A model generated the notes under the pieces. The model was given only the letters and a program-made list of their open reading frames with translations. It did not search any database and was not told the origin of the DNA. This document shows positions 28,188 to 36,980 of a stretch of 64,000 nt of DNA, one piece after another. This DNA comes from Pseudomonas fluorescens. GTDB lineage: Bacteria; Pseudomonadota; Gammaproteobacteria; Pseudomonadales; Pseudomonadaceae. The position numbers and the translations under genes were made by a program. Position 1 is the stretch's first letter. Each line of letters opens with the position of its first letter. Location: the NCBI RefSeq assembly GCF_000802965.1, contig NZ_JSAK01000014.1, positions 84,958 through 148,957 of the forward strand. The letters are read 5' to 3'.

Positions 28188-28858
28188 TGAGCGCCAAGCA
28201 AAAAATCATGGCAAAACTGCGGAAAAGCCTGACAGGCACCAAGCCGGTAGCTGACAACTTCGACGTCGAACTGGTGACTCAGCCTTACACCTACACCGCC
28301 GAACAACGCATCCCGCAGTTGCGCAAACTGATGGAAGCGGTGCACACGGAAATCCATCTGACATCCGGTGAAGGCTGGCCAGAACTGCTCGCGCAATTAC
28401 TCCGGGATCGGCAGTTGCCAAGCCTGCTGATCGCGCCGACCACATCTCACGGGCAGCGTGTCGCACAGCACTGGGCGAAAAATCCCGACCTGCCGACGCT
28501 CAAATCCTACGATCGTCCGATCGAGGAATGGAAAGCCGAGTTGTTCAACGACACCCCGGCCAGCCTGACCGGCACCCTCGGCGCCATCGCTGCAACGGGC
28601 AGCCTGATTATCTGGCCGACAAGGGAAGAGCCGCGCATGATGAGCCTGGCGCCACCGGTGCACTTCGCCCTGCTTAAGGCCAGCGAAATCCGCGACAACT
28701 TCTATCAGGTGCAGCAGGAGTTCGAATGGGCCCAAGGCATGCCGACCAACGCCTTGCTGGTGTCGGGCCCGTCGAAAACCGCTGACATTGAACAAGTGCT
28801 GGCCTACGGCGCTCACGGTCCGAAGGACCTGGTTGTGTTGATCCTGGAGGACCAATGA
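28187..28858 (+). CDS. lutC: L-lactate oxidation protein LutC/LldG
   Basis: LutC is a 223-residue LUD-domain (DUF162) protein. It starts MSAKQKIMAKLRKSLTGT and has TGTLGAIAATGSLIIWPTREEPRMMSL and the HGPKDLVVLILEDQ end typical of the family. It is required with LutA and LutB for L-lactate oxidation, though its exact electron-transfer role is unclear. The ATG overlaps the lutB stop by one base (TGATG); a TTG codon just before is also possible. Its own stop overlaps the dld start as ATGA. Confidence 0.93.
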   Translation: MSAKQKIMAKLRKSLTGTKPVADNFDVELVTQPYTYTAEQRIPQLRKLMEAVHTEIHLTSGEGWPELLAQLLRDRQLPSLLIAPTTSHGQRVAQHWAKNPDLPTLKSYDRPIEEWKAELFNDTPASLTGTLGAIAATGSLIIWPTREEPRMMSLAPPVHFALLKASEIRDNFYQVQQEFEWAQGMPTNALLVSGPSKTADIEQVLAYGAHGPKDLVVLILEDQ

Positions 28859-31665
28859 GTCTACCGGCAGCGTTCCTGCGTGATGCGCAAAAACTGATTC
28901 CTCAAGAGCGTCGTTTCGACGATCCCTTGTCGACCTTGGCCTTCGGCACAGACGCCAGTTTCTATCGTTTGATTCCGCAACTGGTGATTCGCGTCGAGTC
29001 CGAAGATGAAGTGGTGGCGCTACTGAAACTGGCGCAGCGCGATCAGGTCCCAGTGACCTTCCGCGCCGCCGGCACCAGCCTTTCCGGCCAGGCTATCAGC
29101 GACTCGGTGCTGATCGTGCTTGGGGATAACTGGAACGGTCGCGAGATCCGTGGCCAGGGTACGCAGATTCGTCTGCAACCGGGTGTGATCGGCGCTCAGG
29201 CCAATGCCTGGCTGGCACCTTTCGGTCGCAAGATCGGACCGGACCCGGCCTCGATCAATGCCTGCAAGATCGGCGGCATCGTCGCCAACAACGCCAGTGG
29301 CATGTGCTGTGGCACGGCGCAAAATACTTATCACACGCTGGCCGGCATCCGTCTGGTGCTGGCCGATGGCAGCCTTCTCGATACCGAAGATGCCGCCAGT
29401 GTCGCCGCGTTTCGCCAAAGCCACGCAACACTGCTGGAGCGTCTGGCGACCTTGGGCCGTGAGACCCGCGCCAATGCCGAACTGGCCGCAAAGATTCGCC
29501 ACAAATACCGTCTGAAAAATACCACCGGCCTGTCACTCAATGCCCTGGTGGATTTCGACGACCCTGTGGATATCTTGAGCCACTTGCTGGTGGGCTCCGA
29601 AGGCACCCTCGGCTTCATCAGCGCGGTGACTTACGACACGGTGATCGACCATCCGAACAAGGCCTCTGCGCTGATCGTGTTCCCGGATGTGGAAACCTGC
29701 TGCAACGCGGTCACCGTACTGAAAAGCCAGCCCGTGTCGGCCGTTGAGTTGCTGGATCGCCGAAGCCTGCGTTCGGTGCAGAACAAACCCGGCATGCCCG
29801 CTTTCGTACAACACCTGTCGAACAATGCCTGCGCCTTGTTGATCGAATCCCGCGCGGCATCGTCCACCTTGTTGCAGGAACAACTGGCGCAGATCATGGC
29901 GTCACTCGCCTCGTTCCCGGTGGAGAAGCAAATCGACTTCACCGAAGACCCATTGGAAAACGCCCGTCTCTGGGCGATCCGCAAGGACACCTTCCCCGCG
30001 GTCGGTGCGGTGCGCAAAACCGGCACCACGGTGATCATCGAAGACGTGACGTTCCCGGTGGAACAACTGGCCATTGGCGTGAATCGCCTGATCGAGTTGT
30101 TCGACAAACATCACTACGACGAGGCGATCCTTTTCGGACACGCACTGGAAGGCAATTTGCACTTCGTCTTCACCCAAGGCTTCAACAACCCGGAAGAAGT
30201 CGCACGCTATCAAGCATTCATGGACGACGTGGCGCAACTGGTCGCGGTCGAGTTCGGCGGCTCGCTGAAGGCCGAACACGGCACCGGGCGCAACATGGCG
30301 CCATTCGTTGAGCTGGAATGGGGCAGAGATGCCTACCAGTTGATGTGGCAGCTCAAACGCTTGCTCGACCCCAGCGGCATTCTAAATCCGGACGTGGTGC
30401 TCAGCGACGATCCGCAGATCCATCTCAAGCACCTGAAACCCTTGCCCGCCGCCGACGAGATTGTGGATAAGTGCATCGAGTGCGGTTTCTGCGAACCGGT
30501 TTGCCCATCGAAAGGCCTGACCCTGAGCCCGCGCCAGCGCATCGTGATCTGGCGTGACATTCAGGCGAAGAAACGTGCCGGTGTCGATACCCGCGAACTC
30601 GAAGCAGCCTACGAATATCAGGGCATCGACACCTGCGCCGCGACCGGTCTCTGCGCGCAACGCTGCCCGGTAGGCATCAATACCGGCGAGCTGGTGAAAA
30701 AGCTTCGCGGCCTACACGCCACGCATACGAAAACCGCCAACTGGCTGGAGGGAAATTTCGCCACGGCGCTGCAAGGTGCGCGTTTCACTCTGCACGTGGC
30801 GAACGGTGCGCGGATGCTGCTGGGCGCCCCGCGATTGGCGAAGTTATCGGCAACGCTGACCCGTCTGTCCAAAGGCCAGGTCCCGCAATGGACCAACGCC
30901 ATGCCGCAACCGGAAAAGGCCATTCGCTTCAGTCCGACGGTGACAGACGAGCGCCCGCGTGTGGTGTATCTCGCGGCGTGCGTTTCACGCGCCATGGGAC
31001 CGGCGGCCGGTGACAAGGAGCAAATGTCGCTGTACGACAAAACCCGTGGTCTGCTGGAAAAGGCTGGCTATCAAGTGGTGTTCCCGGACAATCTGGACAG
31101 TCTCTGCTGCGGCCAGCCTTTCGCGTCCAAGGGTTATGCCGAACAGGCTGAACACAAACGCCAGGAACTGATCGGCGCCCTACTCCATGCCAGTCGCGGC
31201 GGACTCGATCCGATCTACTGCGACACCAGCCCCTGCACCTTGCGCCTGACCCAGGACCTTGGCGATGTGCGTCTGGACCTGTACGACCCGGTGCGCTTCA
31301 TTCGCACGCATTTGATGGATCGACTGGACTTCACGCCGCAGGATGCGCCGATCGCGGTGCATGTCACCTGCAGCACCCAGCACCTTGGGGAAAGCCAGGC
31401 GTTGATCGATCTGGCGCGCAAGTGCAGTAAAAACGTGGTCATTCCCGAGGGCATTCACTGCTGCGGATTTGCCGGCGACAAGGGCTTCACCACGCCCGAA
31501 CTGAACGCGCATTCGCTGCGCACCTTGAAAGACGCGGTGCAATATTGCAGCGAAGGCATTTCCACCAGCCGCACCTGTGAGATCGGCCTGAGCCAGCATG
31601 GCGGGATTGATTATCACGGTTTGGTTTATCTGGTGGACCGCGTGACGCAAGCGCGCCCGGCTTGA
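28855..31665 (+). CDS. dld: FAD-binding and (Fe-S) oxidoreductase, D-lactate dehydrogenase (quinone type)
   Basis: This 936-residue fused enzyme has an FAD-binding PCMH domain (FRAAGTSLSGQAISDSV near 60-80; IGPDPASINACKIGGIVANNASG near 125). An FAD-oxidase C domain follows (EAEHGTGRN-like segment KAEHGTGRNMAPF). Two 4Fe-4S motifs, CIECGFCEPVCPSK and CAATGLCAQRCPVG, are near 540-610. Two CCG domains (CCGQPFASKGY and HCCGFAGDKGF) complete it. This layout fits the Dld-II type D-lactate dehydrogenases found beside lutABC in Pseudomonas. A glycolate oxidase-like activity cannot be excluded. With LutABC it gives the operon both lactate isomers. Confidence 0.92.
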   Translation: MSLPAAFLRDAQKLIPQERRFDDPLSTLAFGTDASFYRLIPQLVIRVESEDEVVALLKLAQRDQVPVTFRAAGTSLSGQAISDSVLIVLGDNWNGREIRGQGTQIRLQPGVIGAQANAWLAPFGRKIGPDPASINACKIGGIVANNASGMCCGTAQNTYHTLAGIRLVLADGSLLDTEDAASVAAFRQSHATLLERLATLGRETRANAELAAKIRHKYRLKNTTGLSLNALVDFDDPVDILSHLLVGSEGTLGFISAVTYDTVIDHPNKASALIVFPDVETCCNAVTVLKSQPVSAVELLDRRSLRSVQNKPGMPAFVQHLSNNACALLIESRAASSTLLQEQLAQIMASLASFPVEKQIDFTEDPLENARLWAIRKDTFPAVGAVRKTGTTVIIEDVTFPVEQLAIGVNRLIELFDKHHYDEAILFGHALEGNLHFVFTQGFNNPEEVARYQAFMDDVAQLVAVEFGGSLKAEHGTGRNMAPFVELEWGRDAYQLMWQLKRLLDPSGILNPDVVLSDDPQIHLKHLKPLPAADEIVDKCIECGFCEPVCPSKGLTLSPRQRIVIWRDIQAKKRAGVDTRELEAAYEYQGIDTCAATGLCAQRCPVGINTGELVKKLRGLHATHTKTANWLEGNFATALQGARFTLHVANGARMLLGAPRLAKLSATLTRLSKGQVPQWTNAMPQPEKAIRFSPTVTDERPRVVYLAACVSRAMGPAAGDKEQMSLYDKTRGLLEKAGYQVVFPDNLDSLCCGQPFASKGYAEQAEHKRQELIGALLHASRGGLDPIYCDTSPCTLRLTQDLGDVRLDLYDPVRFIRTHLMDRLDFTPQDAPIAVHVTCSTQHLGESQALIDLARKCSKNVVIPEGIHCCGFAGDKGFTTPELNAHSLRTLKDAVQYCSEGISTSRTCEIGLSQHGGIDYHGLVYLVDRVTQARPA

Positions 31666-31693
31666 AAAAGACTGCAAAGACGGGGACCCCATA

Positions 31694-31787
31694 CCTGTAG
31701 GAACCGGCTTGCTGGCGATAGCTTAAGAGCAGCCAACAAAGATCTGTCCTTACAAACCGCTATCGCCAGTAAGCCGGCTCCTACAGG
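31694..31787. repeat. REP inverted pair (GCCGGCTTGCTGGCGATAGC family)
   Basis: CCTGTAGGAACCGGCTTGCTGGCGATAGC and a near-perfect complement flank about 36 bp. Same family as the pair at 18802. It lies 28 bp after dld and may protect or end that transcript. Confidence 0.85.
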
Positions 31788-31925
31788 TTCAGGTTCGGTA
31801 AAAAAAAACCGAATTCCTGAGCGCGGCTATAGTCATTTAGCTAGGCCCGGTAAACGGGCTTATAACCACCTCGGACGGCAGCCCGATTCCGGCAGCACCG
31901 AGCCCTCATGCGCAAGGAGATACCC

Positions 31926-32201
31926 ATGAAGCACTCTGCAATTGCTGGTTTGTTCATTTCTGCTGCACTGTTGGCGTCGCCGGTGTTTGCGGCGGAAGAG
32001 AATCTTTGCGACGGTAACATTGCGAAACTGAAAAACGCTATCACCACCGCGCCGGCCGTATCCGAGAGCGCCATGGACAACGCAAAAACTGCGTTGGAGA
32101 ATGCGGAAAAGGCCAAGGCTGCCGGTAATGAAAAGGACTGCATCGAGATCTCCGGTCAAATGCTGGAAAAAATCCAGACTCGAAGCACCACTAACAAGTA
32201 G
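31926..32201 (+). CDS. Small secreted hypothetical protein
   Basis: This 91-residue protein starts with a clear signal peptide (MKHSAIAGLFISAALLASP) and probable cleavage after VFA, near residue 22. The mature part is about 70 residues, mostly helical and Ala/Lys/Glu-rich. It has two cysteines (ENLCDGNI and EKDCIEI) that could form one disulfide joining two helices. AAGGAG lies eight bases before the ATG. It is likely periplasmic. A UUCG-capped terminator follows. I do not recognise the family beyond short Pseudomonas hypotheticals of this shape; no function is assigned. Confidence 0.85.
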   Translation: MKHSAIAGLFISAALLASPVFAAEENLCDGNIAKLKNAITTAPAVSESAMDNAKTALENAEKAKAAGNEKDCIEISGQMLEKIQTRSTTNK

Positions 32202-32212
32202 TGATTCTGGCC

Positions 32213-32234
32213 AGGCCAACCTTCGGGTTGGCCT
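32213..32234 (+). terminator. UUCG-capped terminator after the small secreted protein
   Basis: AGGCCAACC and GGTTGGCCT form a 9-bp stem closed by the extra-stable TTCG tetraloop, 11 bp after the stop codon. The following T-run is short (TTCC), so termination may be moderate. Confidence 0.7.
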
Positions 32235-32299
32235 TCCGGGCCACATTGACGTAGACTGTGCAGGCTTGTTGCTCATCGTGATTCACGAGCAATGAGTTC

Positions 32300-32686
32300 G
32301 GGGCCGTTTAGGATTCGACGCCGGTTGCGAAACTTTAGGTGCATGCCGACTTGGTAACAGAAGTCGTAAATCCACTGTTGCAACTTCTTATAGTTGCCAA
32401 TGACGATAAATACGGTGTTGAAAACGCAGCTCTGGCTGCCTAAAACACTTCTGGCGCCTTCGGGCCCAGCAATCACCAGGGGATGTCTGTAAACCCAAAG
32501 TGATTGTCATATAGAACAGAATCGCCGTGCAGTACGTTGTGGACGAAGCGGCTAAAACTTACACAACTCGCCCAAAGCACCCTGCCCGTCGGGTCGCTGA
32601 GGGTTAACTTAATAGACACGGCTACGCATGTAGTACCGACAGCGGAGTACTGGCGGACGGGGGTTCAAATCCCCCCGGCTCCACCA
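32300..32686 (+). ncRNA. ssrA: Transfer-messenger RNA (tmRNA, SsrA)
   Basis: tmRNA rescues stalled ribosomes with SmpB and tags the unfinished peptide for proteolysis. The 387-base gene starts GGGGCCGTTTAGGATTCGAC. It ends with a T-arm (GGGGGTTCAAATCCCCC) and an encoded CCA; GGGGCCG pairs with CGGCTCC as the acceptor stem. The tag frame runs from GCC at 32396 to TAA at 32441-32443 and encodes ANDDKYGVENAALAA. That is 15 residues with the usual AND start and ALAA end, longer than the ten-residue E. coli tag. A strong terminator follows 22 bp later. The promoter upstream is unclear apart from TTGACG at 32246. Confidence 0.96.
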
Positions 32687-32708
32687 ATTCGTCTTCCCGG
32701 GAAGACTC

Positions 32709-32744
32709 AAAAAAGCCGTAAAGCTCAAGCTTTACGGCTTTTTT
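32709..32744 (+). terminator. tmRNA terminator
   Basis: AAAAAAGCCGTAAAGCT and AGCTTTACGGCTTTTTT form a perfect 17-bp inverted repeat two bases apart, ending in a T-run. It starts 22 bp past the tmRNA CCA and reads as a terminator on both strands. It could therefore also end the minus-strand hypothetical at 32782. Confidence 0.93.
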
Positions 32745-32781
32745 GTTGCCCGTGTTTTCTCACCACATCCCCCCGCACATC

Positions 32782-33099
32782 TCAGCTCAATCGAAACCCG
32801 CTCAAATCAATCGACACCATCAAGCGTTCACCCAGCGGCTGCGAATCCACCGCCCGCAGGTAGGCCCGGCGCTGGGTCGGGAAGTGAAAACCCTGCGTTT
32901 CAACGTATTCGCTGACGTACTGGGCTGCAGCAAACCCACCCGCCACATAGGCGTGGTAATCATGGCGGCGCAGCAAAAAATGATTTCCAGCAGGCTCGCC
33001 GCAAAGGTCGAAGCGCGCGCGTTCGGAGGCCGAGCACGCCGTACATCGGGCCGCACATGAACTTTTCTTCACTGCACCCCGGCACAACAACCGGTACAT
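32782..33099 (-). CDS. Hypothetical protein
   Basis: This 105-residue frame starts at the ATG at 33099. It has a Cys-rich N-terminus (CAARCTACSASERARFDLCG) and a more ordered C-terminal half (RRHDYHAYVAGGFAAAQYVS, ETQGFHFPTQRRAYLRAVDS). I prefer this frame to the overlapping ones because its C-terminal half has protein-like composition and hydrophobic spacing. No signal peptide or membrane segment. The ribosome site is poor (AGGGA two bases from the ATG), so the start may be wrong. Family not recognised. It lies between the tmRNA terminator and the PAP2 gene, same strand as the latter. Confidence 0.5.
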   Translation of the reverse strand: MYRLLCRGAVKKSSCAARCTACSASERARFDLCGEPAGNHFLLRRHDYHAYVAGGFAAAQYVSEYVETQGFHFPTQRRAYLRAVDSQPLGERLMVSIDLSGFRLS

Positions 33100-33112
33100 T
33101 TCCCTCGCTCAT

Positions 33113-33964
33113 TCAAGAAACTACGGTTTGCCCGCCCTCCCGCGGGCTTTTTTTCGCCTGCAGGTTTCCCGAAACTTCTTCATGCTTTTGCAGCACCGGC
33201 ATTTCCAGTCGCGCTCGCCCGTAAAACGCCAGCGCCGTCAGCAAACAGGCGAGCCAGACGAAGATCCCGGCCCAGAACGTGTGGGACATGTAGTGCCAGC
33301 CTTGCACCACCCGTGTCGTGCCATAGATGAAACCGAGCGCCAGCGAGCCGTACATCAGCGCCTTGGCATAACGCCAGCGATAACGTCGCGCGACGAAGTA
33401 CAACGCGAGCATGGTGAAGCCACCCGAAGCATGCCCACCCGGCCAGCAACGACCGTCGCCGGCGACCTTCAGCAGATCGAAATTCTGGTACCACTCCTTG
33501 TGCTCGATCTTACCGCCGTATTGAGTGGTTTCGATCGGGCAATACACGCTGGTGTGGCCCTTGAGGTAGTGAATGACGCCGGTGCTGATGGAAAACGCGA
33601 ACACCACGTAGAGAAAATCCCTACGGTGCTTGTTGGCAAATCGCAGCACCGGGGCGATTTTGATTTTTTCCAGAAACGCGATGATTTTCGAATGCTTTTC
33701 CGCCTTCAGCCGTGGCCAGAGAAACGACAACAAGGCACCGATGATCGCTATCTCGCCGGTCCAGTTCGGGATGATCCGCGCCCATTTATGGGTGATCTTT
33801 TCGAACAGGTGCACATGGTCCAGCGGGAACGTCTGCGTCACCGGGTCATAAAAAAGATCATTGAAGGCGATGTCGATGGTGGTCAGGTCGAACATCAGGA
33901 ACACCACGACCGCGCAGGCCAGTGGAATACCGAAGTTCATCCAGTAAAAACGGTAGCGGGGCAT
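33113..33964 (-). CDS. PAP2 family phosphatase (membrane lipid phosphatase)
   Basis: This 283-residue membrane protein has a PAP2 (type 2 phosphatidic acid phosphatase) domain. The three motifs are visible: KGHTSVYCP (KxxxxxxRP-like), GGHASGGF (PSGH-like) and TRVVQGWHYMSHTFWAG (SRxxxxxHxxxD-like). About six membrane helices surround them. The Cys-Pro and Gln-Tyr-rich insert between the first two motifs recalls LpxE/LpxT-type lipid A phosphate enzymes; that is inference. It follows an Ais-like phosphatase by 26 bp on the same strand. The last codons overlap a plus-strand terminator. Confidence 0.85.
   Translation of the reverse strand: MPRYRFYWMNFGIPLACAVVVFLMFDLTTIDIAFNDLFYDPVTQTFPLDHVHLFEKITHKWARIIPNWTGEIAIIGALLSFLWPRLKAEKHSKIIAFLEKIKIAPVLRFANKHRRDFLYVVFAFSISTGVIHYLKGHTSVYCPIETTQYGGKIEHKEWYQNFDLLKVAGDGRCWPGGHASGGFTMLALYFVARRYRWRYAKALMYGSLALGFIYGTTRVVQGWHYMSHTFWAGIFVWLACLLTALAFYGRARLEMPVLQKHEEVSGNLQAKKSPREGGQTVVS
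33130..33154 (+). terminator. Rho-independent terminator on the plus strand, antisense to the PAP2 gene end
   Basis: GCCCGC, a CCTCCC loop, GCGGGC and seven Ts make a textbook terminator for plus-strand transcription. No plus-strand gene is recognised between the tmRNA terminator (32744) and here. It encodes the last residues of the PAP2 protein on the other strand. It may mark the 3' end of an unannotated RNA. Confidence 0.6.
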
Positions 33965-33990
33965 TGTGCGTCCTGATCTGGAGTGTGAAT

Positions 33991-34695
33991 TCATTCGGTG
34001 GTCACCGAGCGCCAGTCCGAAGCTTCGATGAAGCCAAGCATGCGTGGCTTCTGTGGCGTTTCGGCGGAGATAAACAGCGAGGCGCCATAGCCGAGGGTGG
34101 AGCCTGGCAACTTGAGGTCTTTCTCCAGTTGCGCCATGCATTCGCTGTGGGTCACCAGGATCAGGTTGCGACCGGCAACCTTGTGCGCCAGCGCATCGCG
34201 CAACATGGTGCCCTTGCAGTTGATCAGCCATTCCTCACCCACGCCGACCTTGTTGAACATGTAGCCCGCGGTCTGGGCGGTTCGGATCAACGGGCTGTTG
34301 TAGATATCAGCCTTGCCCAGCCCCAACTGCTCGAACTGCGCACCGACACTCACCGCGACACTGCGCGAACGATCGGTAATCCCGTCGTTGCCACTCAGGC
34401 AAGCGGCTCGGGAGTGGTCGCAACGTTCGACGTGGCGCACCAGCACGATCATGTCGCCATTGGCCCAACCCGCCTGCAACGCCCGCGCACCGGCCACGTT
34501 GCCATGGGCCAGGTCCGGTACAGCGGCCGGCCGCAGCAGAAACACCGTCAACGGCACCGCCAGCAGCGCCGAGGCCAGAATCACCGCCGCATTGCGCCAG
34601 GGAGCAAAACGTCTCAGATCGATCGAGCGTTTTACGCCGAACAGACTCAGTCTCAATTCCACATCAAGCCGCCTCGCCGGCATGCACCACTTCAT
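33991..34695 (-). CDS. Ais-like histidine phosphatase (LPS phosphate metabolism)
   Basis: This 234-residue protein has a basic N-terminus, one membrane anchor (AVILASALLAVPLTVFLL, near residues 35-52) and a periplasmic histidine-phosphatase domain. The active-site motif is VLVRHVERCDHS (RHxE with the nucleophilic His), followed by CLSGNDGITDRSR and LILVTHSECM with the second His. The pattern is that of Ais/PmrG, the LPS-core heptose phosphate phosphatase family. The start could be 34695 or 34683; neither has a strong ribosome site. The downstream PAP2 gene suggests joint action on LPS or lipid A phosphates. Confidence 0.78.
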   Translation of the reverse strand: MKWCMPARRLDVELRLSLFGVKRSIDLRRFAPWRNAAVILASALLAVPLTVFLLRPAAVPDLAHGNVAGARALQAGWANGDMIVLVRHVERCDHSRAACLSGNDGITDRSRSVAVSVGAQFEQLGLGKADIYNSPLIRTAQTAGYMFNKVGVGEEWLINCKGTMLRDALAHKVAGRNLILVTHSECMAQLEKDLKLPGSTLGYGASLFISAETPQKPRMLGFIEASDWRSVTTE

Positions 34696-34766
34696 TTGAT
34701 GCCGCGAGGGTAGAGAGACGAGCGTCGGCTGGCGGTGAAACCCATGTGAAAAAAAGCTTAAGGGCA

Positions 34767-34797
34767 TCAAAAGATCGCAGCCTGCGCCAGCTCCTAC
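34767..34797. repeat. Single REP element (half of a pair)
   Basis: TCAAAAGATCGCAGCCTGCG followed by CCAGCTCCTAC is one arm of the family seen at 18912, 22945 and 38204. No complementary partner is nearby. It sits in the Ais-like / chemoreceptor divergent gap. Confidence 0.75.
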
Positions 34798-34941
34798 GGA
34801 TTGCGATCCCCGCACAAAAACCTTTCAGCTCTCGCAAAGGCTGCCGATACAGACCTGCGACACAACCTTGCTGGCTCCCAAAAACAACAATCTTCCAGCC
34901 AACCGACGATAAAGAAGCACCACGTTCCTGGAGGAATTTTG

Positions 34942-36861
34942 ATGAATAGCTGGTTCGGCAACATCAGCGTGAACCTGAAACTGGGCCTGGGGTTTGGCCT
35001 GGTCCTGGCCCTGACCTGCGTCCTCGCCCTGACCGGCTGGACCAGCCTCGGCGGCCTGATTGATCGCAGCAACTGGATGAGCGACATCACTCAGCTCAAC
35101 GCCGGCCTGACCAAACTGCGCGTAGTCCGCCTGCAATACATGCTGACCAACGGCGACGAAGCCACTGCACAGAACGTGCAGACCACCCTTGAAGCCTTTT
35201 CCGCTCAGCAGCAAGCCTTGCTGGTGAAATTCAAGAGCCCGGAAAACCTCAAGCTGCTCAAAGAACAAGGCACCGTCATCGACGCCTACAAGACGTCGCT
35301 GAACAAAATGCGTGGCGCCTACCGCGCCGGCAACAATGCGCGTGACGTCATGGGTGCCAACGCGGAAACCGCCAATAGCCTGATCAACTCGATCAGCACC
35401 CGCGTGCAACAACTGCCGCCGAGCGATCAGCGTTTCGAGCAATTCCAGGCCATCACCGCCGCCAGGGAAGCGTTCCTGCTGGCCCGCTACGAAGTGCGCG
35501 GCTACACCGCCACCACCAACGCCGAAACCGAGCAAAAAGCCGTCGCTCAACTGGACGCCGCCATTGCCAGCCTGAAGTCACTCAACGTGCAACTCGCTGA
35601 CGTTCAGCCGGACGCCTTGCGTGAACTGGAAACTGCACTGAGCAATTACCGCAGTGCCTTGCAGGCCTACAAAGTCGCGAACAGTGATGTGGTGCAAGCA
35701 CGCAAGGAGATGACCGACCAGGGCGCCGCCATTGTCAGCCTGAGCGACGCGCTGTATCAGATCCAACTCGACCGCCGTGACGCCGAAAGCGCCAGCGCCC
35801 GCACCTTGCAACTGTTCAGCACGTTGCTGGCGTTGCTGGTGGGCGTCATCGCAGCCGTGATCATTACCCGGCAGATCACCGGCCCGTTGCGCGACACCCT
35901 GGCCGTGGTCGATCGCATCGCCAGCGGCGACTTGTCCCAAGACGTCCAGGTGACGCGCCGCGACGAACTCGGCGTATTGCAGCAAGGCATCGCCCGAATG
36001 GGCGTGACCCTGCGCGACTTGATCAGCGGCATCCGCGACGGTGTCACCCAGATCGCCAGCGCCGCCGAAGAACTGTCGGCCGTGACCGAGCAGACCAGCG
36101 CCGGGGTCAACAGCCAGAAAATCGAGACCGATCAAGTCGCCACCGCCATGCATGAGATGACCGCCACCGTGCAGGAAGTCGCGCGCAATGCCGAGCAAGC
36201 CTCGCAAGCGGCAGCCGCTGCCGATGGTGAAGCGCGCGAAGGTGACAAAGTGGTCGGCGAAGCCATCGCCCAGATCGAGCGTCTGGCCAGCGAAGTGGTG
36301 CGTTCCACCGAAGCCATGGGCGTGCTGCAACAGGAAAGCGACAAGATCGGCAGCGTCATGGACGTGATCAAGGCTGTGGCCGAACAGACCAACCTGCTGG
36401 CGCTCAACGCCGCCATTGAAGCGGCCCGTGCCGGTGAAGCCGGGCGCGGTTTTGCCGTGGTCGCCGACGAAGTCCGTGGCCTGGCACAGCGTACGCAAAA
36501 ATCCACCGAGGAAATCGAAGCCTTGGTGGCCGGCCTGCAGAACGGCACCCAGCAAGTGGCGAACGTGATGAACAACAGCCGCGCCCTGACCGACAGCAGC
36601 GTGGCCCTGACCCGTCAGGCTGGCGCCTCACTGGAAAACATCACTCGCACGGTGTCCAACATCCAGTCGATGAACCAGCAAATCGCCGCTGCCGCCGAAC
36701 AACAAAGCGCCGTCGCCGAGGAGATCAGCCGCAGCATCATCAACGTACGCGACGTGTCGGAACAGACGGCTGCGGCGAGCGATGAGACCGCCAAGTCCAG
36801 CGTTGAACTGGCGCGATTGGGTGGTCAATTGCAGCAGATGGTGAGCCACTTCCGCGTCTGA
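34942..36861 (+). CDS. Methyl-accepting chemotaxis protein, McpS-like (HBM sensor)
   Basis: This 639-residue chemoreceptor closely resembles Pseudomonas McpS, which senses TCA-cycle intermediates. The N-terminus [20 protein letters not shown] leads into TM1. A periplasmic helical bimodular domain spans about residues 45-285, then TM2 ([18 protein letters not shown], near 295-312), a HAMP domain and a signalling domain with the hairpin tip [19 protein letters not shown]. Arg60 (in LRVVRLQYM) and Arg254 (in [10 protein letters not shown]) fall at positions I associate with McpS ligand binding. There is no C-terminal CheR-tethering pentapeptide. GGAGGA lies ten bases before the ATG. Confidence 0.9.
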   Translation: MNSWFGNISVNLKLGLGFGLVLALTCVLALTGWTSLGGLIDRSNWMSDITQLNAGLTKLRVVRLQYMLTNGDEATAQNVQTTLEAFSAQQQALLVKFKSPENLKLLKEQGTVIDAYKTSLNKMRGAYRAGNNARDVMGANAETANSLINSISTRVQQLPPSDQRFEQFQAITAAREAFLLARYEVRGYTATTNAETEQKAVAQLDAAIASLKSLNVQLADVQPDALRELETALSNYRSALQAYKVANSDVVQARKEMTDQGAAIVSLSDALYQIQLDRRDAESASARTLQLFSTLLALLVGVIAAVIITRQITGPLRDTLAVVDRIASGDLSQDVQVTRRDELGVLQQGIARMGVTLRDLISGIRDGVTQIASAAEELSAVTEQTSAGVNSQKIETDQVATAMHEMTATVQEVARNAEQASQAAAAADGEAREGDKVVGEAIAQIERLASEVVRSTEAMGVLQQESDKIGSVMDVIKAVAEQTNLLALNAAIEAARAGEAGRGFAVVADEVRGLAQRTQKSTEEIEALVAGLQNGTQQVANVMNNSRALTDSSVALTRQAGASLENITRTVSNIQSMNQQIAAAAEQQSAVAEEISRSIINVRDVSEQTAAASDETAKSSVELARLGGQLQQMVSHFRV

Positions 36862-36892
36862 CATTCGATCAGCGCTGAATCACAGACCCAAT

Positions 36893-36952
36893 CGCGAGCA
36901 GGCTCGCTCCCACAGGTTCAGTGAGTACCCTGTGGGAGCGAGCCTGCTCGCG
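36893..36952. repeat. REP inverted pair (GTGGGAGCGAGCCTGCTCGCG family)
   Basis: Two perfect 23-base complementary arms (36893-36915 and 36930-36952) flank a 14-base loop. It lies between the chemoreceptor and the broken FitB gene, downstream of both convergent genes. Confidence 0.9.
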
Positions 36953-36980
36953 TAGACGATCAATCTGGCAATGAAGGCAT

